A stretch of DNA of 64,000 bases from Cinnamomum chago (lineage: Eukaryota; Streptophyta; Magnoliopsida; Laurales; Lauraceae), in contig CP142455.1 of the NCBI GenBank assembly GCA_038049695.1, forward strand, positions 23,039,501-23,103,500, read 5' to 3'. Numbering within the stretch: the first letter of the stretch is position 1; every line of letters begins with the position of its first letter. This document shows positions 52,101-61,100 of this stretch, in pieces. Made by a program: the position numbers and the translations under genes. The notes below the pieces were generated by a model. It searched no databases. It saw only the letters and a list, made by a program, of their open reading frames with translations, and was not told where the DNA came from.

Positions 52101-55100
52101 TAGTAATGTGGCCCTAATAAGTTTTTGCTTTGGAAATGTACCTTTTAGATTCCCTAATCAAGATCCAAACCGTTAGTCATCTTTAAAAACTCCAAAACGG
52201 CCACTTCACCAAATATCAGCCGTTAATTCATCTTAAATCTCCAGATATGTGCCAAAATGTCTTACTGTGCAAACTATTATTGAAAACAGTCCGTTTTTTC
52301 TCATTTTTGGGTTTATGTGGGGTCCACGATCAAGATCAAAACCGGTCATTAGTTCTGGACGGTCAAACACGGTAAGGTGACCAAATTACAACCGTTGATC
52401 CTTACTTTATCTTGAGATATTTGTATAAACATTAATTGGATCATACATTCTACAACTTATAAGAATCCTCCCTCCATCCAAACATGGAACTTTCATTGGG
52501 AATTCTACTTGAGGATTGTGGCTTTCTTTGGAGATGGAGAGAATCCTCTAAATATAGGATTCTTCACCGTTTACCAAACGTGCCCTTAATCTCTTCCTCC
52601 AAGAATTCACCTTCCAATGAAGAGGCTATATCAAAATCAAGCACATTGAAATCCAAGTGATCCAAACTGGGCCTATTCCATGATTCTTTTAGATCCAGGG
52701 CCTTGACGAATTGGACAATGTGGTCGGACATGCTATTCTTGTCCTCGAGGCGCCTATCCCCATCCATCAATAAGACAATCTTTGTATATATATATATATT
52801 TCTTTTGTAACGATATATTTGAGGTGTTTTCATTTTTCTTTTCACATTTTAAGGCTTTTGAAATCACTTATTAAGTCTAGTAGTACGAGTATCTACCTAT
52901 ATATGCCACACCCACAACTATGTGAATCAATCATGATAAATTTAACTATTAACTATTAAGAGGCAGAAATCATTCAATTGCAAATAAAATAATAAATGGC
53001 AAGTGAAGATTCAAGCATAAAGCCATGAACTATGAATAGACAAGTAACAACTAGCAACCATATATTAACTCATTTTAATACCATAATGAACACCTTCTTG
53101 GCTGGATGTTGTTCTCTTCATTAGTATCGTCGTCTTGAGTTTGACTAAAGTATTGTTTCAATGTTAAAGTCAAAGAAGTCCGTCCGCCCCGTCCACAACC
53201 ACCCCCCCCCCCCCCCCCCCCCCCTTCTTTTCTGACCTCTGCCATATCCATGATCTGTGGGCATGAGCTGTTTTTGTCCGTATGATGGATTAGGATAGCC
53301 ATAAAGTGCTGGCGGTGGTTGTTGTGCTTGAACGGGTACCCAAAACCCATATTGTTGTTGCCCATACTCACACGAAGGATCATGGTATTGCTGTCCATAC
53401 CCATGTGAAAGATCACAGTAACCAACCCACCCCACCCCACCACCCTCCCTCCTCCTCTACTGGTGCTCATACCAGCATGAACTACCAGAATCAGTGGGCC
53501 AAGAACTTGGTGGCATTTGTTGCAAATCAGAATACTCTCCTGATGGCTCTCCACCATTTTTGCCCCAACCATCAGCAGGCTCTCATGGATCACCATGTAT
53601 GGGGTCATTGTGAGATCTTGGTTTTAGTATGTGTTTATATTTAAATAATTGTGTTAAATTATTAATTAAGCATGATTTAGTTGTTAACCACTATCTCATT
53701 AATGTGCTAGATTAATCATATGATAACATAACATGGATTTCTTGATATCATTAGATTCCTGAAATTTTGTTGGACATTTCTTGTTTTGTACACGTTGATT
53801 TGAAATGTCATTTTAGAAAGGACTTATTTGTAATTTTGATTTTATGAAAAATTTCCAACGATGGAATTTTTCGATGATTTAAGTTTCATTAGAAAACGGG
53901 TCAAATGGTGATCTTGGAGGGCAAGTCTGATCTTGCAATAGGACAGTGGAGCCCACTGTTTGATGTACCCTCAAATCTGGTTGGTTGTTACTATCATCTG
54001 GAGGAATTCTGTGTGTTGAGGTTACTAAATTTTGAGTAACAATTGCATCTAGGTTCTGCAGAAACATGTCAGCACCTTATACTAACTGTGTAGTTGTATT
54101 GAAATTACTTTTGGGACCTTGCTGTTGTTTATTACATGTTATGAAACTCTTGATTATCATGAGTATTAATTCTGTGAGAATTCTAGATTGGAATAATGAT
54201 GGACAGGGTGGGGTCACCTCTACACCATCAACCACCAGTTATGTCTAGATAGCGGCAATGATAAATCTGGATGGTGTTAAGGTTGGGCCACACTGTCATG
54301 TAATGTGTGCAAAGTAATATCAGCTTCTGTTCATGTTCTTGATTATATAATGATGGCATCAGATTTGATAAGAGAGTATTACACTCTGAATTATGAGCAC
54401 TCATGTGATGGTGGACATGTTTTGGAGTCCCTTATGATTAGGGATCTGGGCCATGGAGGCCGCAGTATTGATAAGTCCTTGGAGTTCGTGGACACTGGAA
54501 TAATGCCAGGTTGGCATTTTGATTTGTGTGTAGCCATGGTGCCGTGGTAAGGTGCAATGGGCACGAATATGTAATTGGATGGACTTTTAATTGTACTTGA
54601 CTTGTAAATTCAAACTTGTAGGCTTTATTCGATATTATGATGTGTATTCATTCACTAGTGTTACTGATGTTGTGCTGCCCCCTTCAAGTAATCAAATTGC
54701 GGGAGGGCCAGAGCAGAACGACATTCAACTTATAGACTTTGGCATGCGTGGCTGAAGGAAGAGAGTGGGAAAACTCAGAATAGCTATTAGAGGGATTAGC
54801 CCTTCTTATGGGGATTTTATTTAATGCTTTAGGACTTCATTGATTTGAGTCAGAACATGGGAATGGGAATTTTACTTATTTCAGAGATTTATTGAAGCTA
54901 TTTGACTTTTATAAGTTAATTGAAATTATAGTTTGTTTTAAATGCCTAATTCCTTGTGGAAATTATTTGATGAATGTTTGGTGAATGTTGCCAAAGAATC
55001 ACAATCCGGAATCCGACAGGACCCCGGAATTTGGGTCGTGACAAAAAGGATTTGCACAAATGGAGATTATTTATCAGGAAATTTTAACTACTAAATCCTT

Positions 55101-58100
55101 TGTTGTGGCTATGAACCCACCTTCTCTGGTTCATCCTATAAGGAACCGCACTTAGTTAGGAGTGGCTCCTCCTCAAGTTGAGGGTTTACCAGGTGGTGAC
55201 TGCATGGAAGATTTTGACAGTTGACCATCTTCAAAAAAAAAAAAAAGAAGAAGAAGAAAAAATCCATGTAGATTCTATATCTGGTAGTTGCTCTCTATGT
55301 GGTAAAGAACCTGAACAATCAACCATCGTTCCCTTACTGTATGTTTGTCTCTTCGATTTGGTGTCATTTCTTAAAGAAATGCGATATTGTTTGGTGTTTG
55401 CCCCATTCTTTAGGTAATTTGGCAGAAGCATGGCAAACAAGACCTTTTCATGATTGTGGTTTGGTGCTTTGGAAGCTTATTCCTCTTGCTATCTCTCCCA
55501 CTTGGAAAGAGAGGAAATAGAGGGTTGTCAGGGTTAAGCCATCTGATCCAGAAGAGATTTTTCGTTGCGAGCCTTCGGATGACAAGTAAGCTATGGTGCT
55601 GAAGAATTTTAGGAACTTGAGCTAAGATTATATTTTACACATTCGGAAATCATGTATGAGTTGCAATCACTCCAAGATGACCAAGGTAATGAATCTGTGG
55701 CCTCCCTTCTTGGATCATTCAAATGGATTGTGGACGGGGCTGCTAAGGGTAGATTGGGTATAGCAGGTATTGGAGGAGTGTGTTGCAATGCAAATAGAGA
55801 GATTTTGGATGCTTTTTGTAAATCAGCAGGTGTAAAAGATTCCAATGAAGTAGAGTTCTTGGCTATCCTTGAAGCTTTGAGGATACACTCCTTTTCTCCT
55901 CGTGAAGTGCTTGTTCTGGAAGGTGATTCATCTAATGCTATTGCTTGGGTGGTAAATTTGGATAAAGGCCATGAAAACTTGAGTACATTTTGAATGAAAT
56001 TAGATTATAGCATCATCTCTCCAAGTTAATTTTGAATCCTGTTCTTCGGTCCACGAAGGAGAAGGCAGATCTGTTGGCTAAGGGGTTGAGTCATAGAGAT
56101 GAACCTTTTGTAGGTCATATGATGTAATTTTGGGTAATCTTGTGTCTCTTGACTGTGGTATATGTCTCCTATACTGCTTTTCTGTAATTTTTATGTTGCC
56201 TTTCAAAACAAATGAAAGTAAGGAGATGGCATTCCATTCATAGAGCCCATGGCTAATCACAAAAACTAGAAGACTGTGGTCTATGATGAACGGATACTTT
56301 AAAGTGGGCAACGTATCATATCCAATACTTTACTTTTTGGGTAAAATCCGTGTCCCTGCCATGTCCATGGCATATCCCAGGTGTATCCATGCCATGTATG
56401 GGCATCATAGGGTGGGGTTATTCATTAGCTAAAATATATTTCATTTAACTGAGGAGACTATTCTGATAGTTGAGGACAATTTTCAAGGCCCAGAAGCAGC
56501 AGCATTAGTTCCACCTCAATAATAAAGAACTTTGTCAACAAAATGTCTGGATATTTCCTATGGACATGCATGAATAGTTGGAGCCCAGGAACATTATAAT
56601 TCTCATGTTAGCAACCACAAACAACAGGGTAAGAAAAAATAAATGAATAAATTAATCTCAAGGGCATCAAAAAGAAATTTCACTTACGGTTTGTTACCAT
56701 GTTAGCTTGTTTGGATGCTAACTTTCTGCACCAAAAGAGAAAGACTTAGAGCAGAAGTCTCAACATGTTGATAAAAGTAAAGATGACACATTCGAAGATA
56801 CATATTCAGAGGCAAAGAAAGCTGAAGAGAAACTATTTTAGTGAATAACCAACAATCATCCACAGTAAAGTTAATTCAAGACATTTGTGGCAAATAAATA
56901 AATAAGTAAATAAATATTTTCAAAAACACTACTTCTTATATGCAATATACCTAGCACCAAACAAAGTTAATCTGAAGTATTTGTGCACACCAGTCGGCCC
57001 ACTCCTAAACAGCCCCTTTATAACGAACCCAATTACTTCGTGAAGAACCCAGTCAACCCCACTCTATCATTTCTCTGCGCAGCCGAAACCCTATTCTCCT
57101 CTCTTCTTTCCCATTTCTCCTCCAATCCACCTTGCCAAAGGCCAAATCTCCACATATGGGAGCTTCTCATCGTCGCCATCAACATCATCTTCACCATCAT
57201 TGTCGCCTCCTTCCTCTTGGACGACCAGCAGCCCCATACCCATCTCACCCAGCCCTTGTTGGTCTTCCCCAAACTCCAAACCCGTATAGGATACGCTTCC
57301 TTAGCTAATTTGCTTCCCATTAAAACCCATTTGAACCGTCTATGGCACATGCTTGACCTGCTTTCCTCTCTTCTCTCATTTCCCTAATTTTCGGTGTCTA
57401 AAGCTGCAGTAATTTTGGGATTTCACTCTTAAGAGCGCATTTGTTAGTAGCTAGAGGTTCGATGGCGATTTTGGTAACTTTGGAAGCAAAGGCAAGTGGA
57501 CTTTATGAATTGCGTCTTGTGTGGTTTGTGTTGTGGTGATTCTTGGAACTTTACAATGCTAGAAACCCCTCGGCTAGCTCTTTGATGGTATTTAAAATTT
57601 AATAGATGGATAGGACATGAAGATTTGGGTTTGTAGAAGCCAAAAGATGGGTTGGATGAGGATGGAATGGGCATTTTAGCCCCATCACGACTCAGCTGGT
57701 GGGACACCCTTGAATCTTGATTGACCCCCATTTTGCACCCCCCCCTCCCCCTCTGGCCTCAAGCTTGAGGTTTTCCATAGGCTACTTGTGACCAATAAAA
57801 CCCCTTTGGTCGGGGATTAATAACTTAGAAATTGATTGGTCTTGGTACCCTTAACTTGACATCTAATGCCCCTTAATTGAGACCAAATGTAAGAAATGTG
57901 TTGAGCTTGACACCCGCTTATAGATGGTGTTAGAGCAATGCTAATGGGTTGCCACATCAAATATGTGCGGACATAGACTCTTGGGTGTCAGTTACCATCC
58001 TGCGCGCCAAGTGGAACATATAGTGGGCACCCAGGGTCCTATGAATGCATAGAGCTGAATGGCAACACCATTCACATGCAGACGGCGATATTTAACTTAT

Positions 58101-61100
58101 GCTTGGATTGTAATCATTTCTTTGAGCATATCATCATCGAATCATGTAGATTCCTCCCTTATATGCACATGTTCATGTCATTCTTGTATTGTGGCTTGCT
58201 AGAGATTTGTCCCTCTTTCACCTTGCTTGTTTTGCTCGTAGGACTTAAAATGGCTCTTGCACCCTATTCCTTGCAAGTTGGACCGTACCCTTGCGGTTCT
58301 CACCATGGAGCGACTCCGTTAATCGGCCCCTTGGAGTAGTTTGCATTTGCTTGCAAGCTTCCTGTCGTGGGATGCAGCAAGATCCCAATGCACGGTTGAC
58401 TTGGAAGGTAGGCTTGCATTAACTTGCAAGCGACCGTTCCAAAACAATTGGACCTGGCCCTTCGATCTCCCATTTCAGGTCAACTCATTCATGCCAAAAT
58501 GTTTCCCATTTGGGGTTAGACTCAACATGACCGAGATAACCCAAAATCTCCCCCCCCCCCCCTTTGCTTTTTTTTTTTCCTTATCATACTCGGGGGGTTC
58601 TTTAGCCCTGACTTACCTCTATCAACCCATTTATCGATCATGTGGTAAAGGGTTTTACAACAATCTATTCTCCAAAGAAGAATGGGATAGGCCAAACACG
58701 ATAACTTGGAATTCACATTGTTGGATGCTGCGAGTGTGGACTGGCTAGAAAAGGGCTTTGATGAAGAGGAGGTGAAAGAATCTTTAATTGTGGGGGAGAG
58801 AAAGCCCCGGGTCCAAATGGTTTCCCTCTAGCTTTCTTCCAGATCTTTTGGAAGGACATCAAAATGAATATCATGGACTTCACGAGGGAGTTTCACGAGA
58901 GGGGAAAATTACCGAAACATACCGGTGCGTCTTTCATTACTTTAATTGCTAAGAAATCAGGGTTGTTAACATTAGACTTTCGTCCTATTAACCTCATCGG
59001 GTCCATTTATAAAATTCTGGCAAAGGTTTTGGCAAGTAAGCTTCAAAAGGTCCTCACAACGCTCATCAACAAGGAGCTTTCGTTCATGGTCGCCAAATCT
59101 TAGATGGTGTTCTCATCGCTAATGAATGCATTCACATGAGATTTAAAGAAAGGAAGCCTGGCATCATTTGTAAATTGGATCTAGAGAAAGCCTATGATAG
59201 GGTGGACTGGGAGCTCTTGCTTTACCTGATGAGAAGAATGGTTTTTGGTGCAAAATGGGGGTGGATCTCAGAATGTTTGAGCTCAACCAACTTTTCAATT
59301 CTTATTAATGGGTCTCCTTTTGGGTTCTTCCCTGCCTCTAGAGGTCTCCGCCAAGGGGACCCCCTTTGCCCTTTCTTATTTGTTATAGTGGGTGAAGCTC
59401 TCAGTAGGATGTTACACGCAGCATGTAAGGCGAATCTTATCAAAAGTTTCCGGCTTTCTCATGGAGTAAAGGAAATCTCTCATTTATAATTTGTTGGTGA
59501 TACCCTCCTCTTCTGTGATGCTAATGAGACCCAAATCTATAATATCAAGGCAATCCTAATATGGTTTGCAGCAGTCTCACGATCGAGGGTAAATTTCTTC
59601 AAAAGTGAGATGATTGGTGTTAGGGTTGATGAGGATCACCTAGCATTGTTAGCTGATCTATTTGGTTGTAGAGCTGGATCCCTCCCTTCCTCTTACTTGG
59701 GCCTACCCCTCTATCATGGTTCGGTTTCCAAAGCCATGTGGCATCCAATGCTTTAGCAAATGGAGAGAAAGCTCTCCCTATGGAAGGCTAATTATCTATC
59801 CTGGGTGGGTGGGTGGGTGGGGCGGGGTTGGGGGTTTAGAACTACTTTGACTAAGGCAGCTTTGGCCAATCTCCTGATCTACTACATGACGTTGTTCAAG
59901 TGCCCCATGGACATCATACACCAAAAAATGGAGAAGTTGCAACGAAATTTTCTTTGGAATGGGAAAGAAGAGAAGAATAAATTTCATTTAGTAAAGTGGT
60001 CACAGGTTTGCACGCCAAAGAAGGAGGGTGGTCCGGGCATCAGACCATTGAAGAAGATGAACTGGGCCATTCTAAGCAAAGCAAAATGGCAGTGGAGAAT
60101 AGGAGATGATTCTCATTGTTTGTCGAAGCAGGTCATCTTTAGCAAATATGACATTTCTAGAGATGGGTGGCTAACCTGTGATCCCCTCCCGCATTTCTCC
60201 ACTTTATTGAGGGGGATCTTGACTGTTAAGGAGGCTTTTTTAAAGCAAGTGAGATTTAAAGTGGGCAAAGGGGATAAAATCTATGTTTTGAAGGATTTGT
60301 GGGTGGAGGATCGTCCTTTGGCATCTACCCTAACAGAATTGTTCAATTGTGCTAGTAATCAAGAAGCCAAAGATATTGACTATAGAGAAGAAAGGAGAGT
60401 GCGTCGCCTGGGGGCCTGTCTTCAAAAGGAAGTTAAATGAGGTGGAGGAATTTCAATTCTGTTCTTTGTTGATTATGATTGGAGAAGTTTTCATCCCTAC
60501 TGATGGTAAAGATAGAAGAATTTGGATACCCACGACAGATCGCACATTCTCGGTTGCATCATTTTTTCAATCGATGACTGGGGGGTGGTGGTCACGTATA
60601 TTAATTGGGGTAGTCTTTGGTTTATCAATGCCCCCCCCCCCGGGGGCAGGTGTTGGCGATTGGGTGGATGGCTATGATGCCCAGGCACGGCATGGAAACT
60701 GCGTATCCCCATCCCCCCAACCCCAGGGTGATGGCGTTTGGGTGGATGGCTATGATGCCCAGAACCGGCATGGAAACTGCAAGGATACGCAATGGACATG
60801 GCAGGGACGCAAATTTTACACATTAAAAGTGAAGTATCGGATACGATATGATACAACACGATACGTTACCCACTTCGAAGTATCTGTGCATCATAGGTGG
60901 ACGGCGTTGCTTAGTCGTATCCTAACAATGGACAATCTTAGACATCGGGGACTTATTATCGTTAATGCTTGCCCTTTGTGCTTGGAGAATGAGGAGTCAC
61001 TCAATCACTTGTTGCAAAACTATCCAAGAGCTCAACACCTATGGAGGTCGACACTTGGTTGGTTTCACATCTCTACTCCCATCCCCAACTCTCTTCCTTC

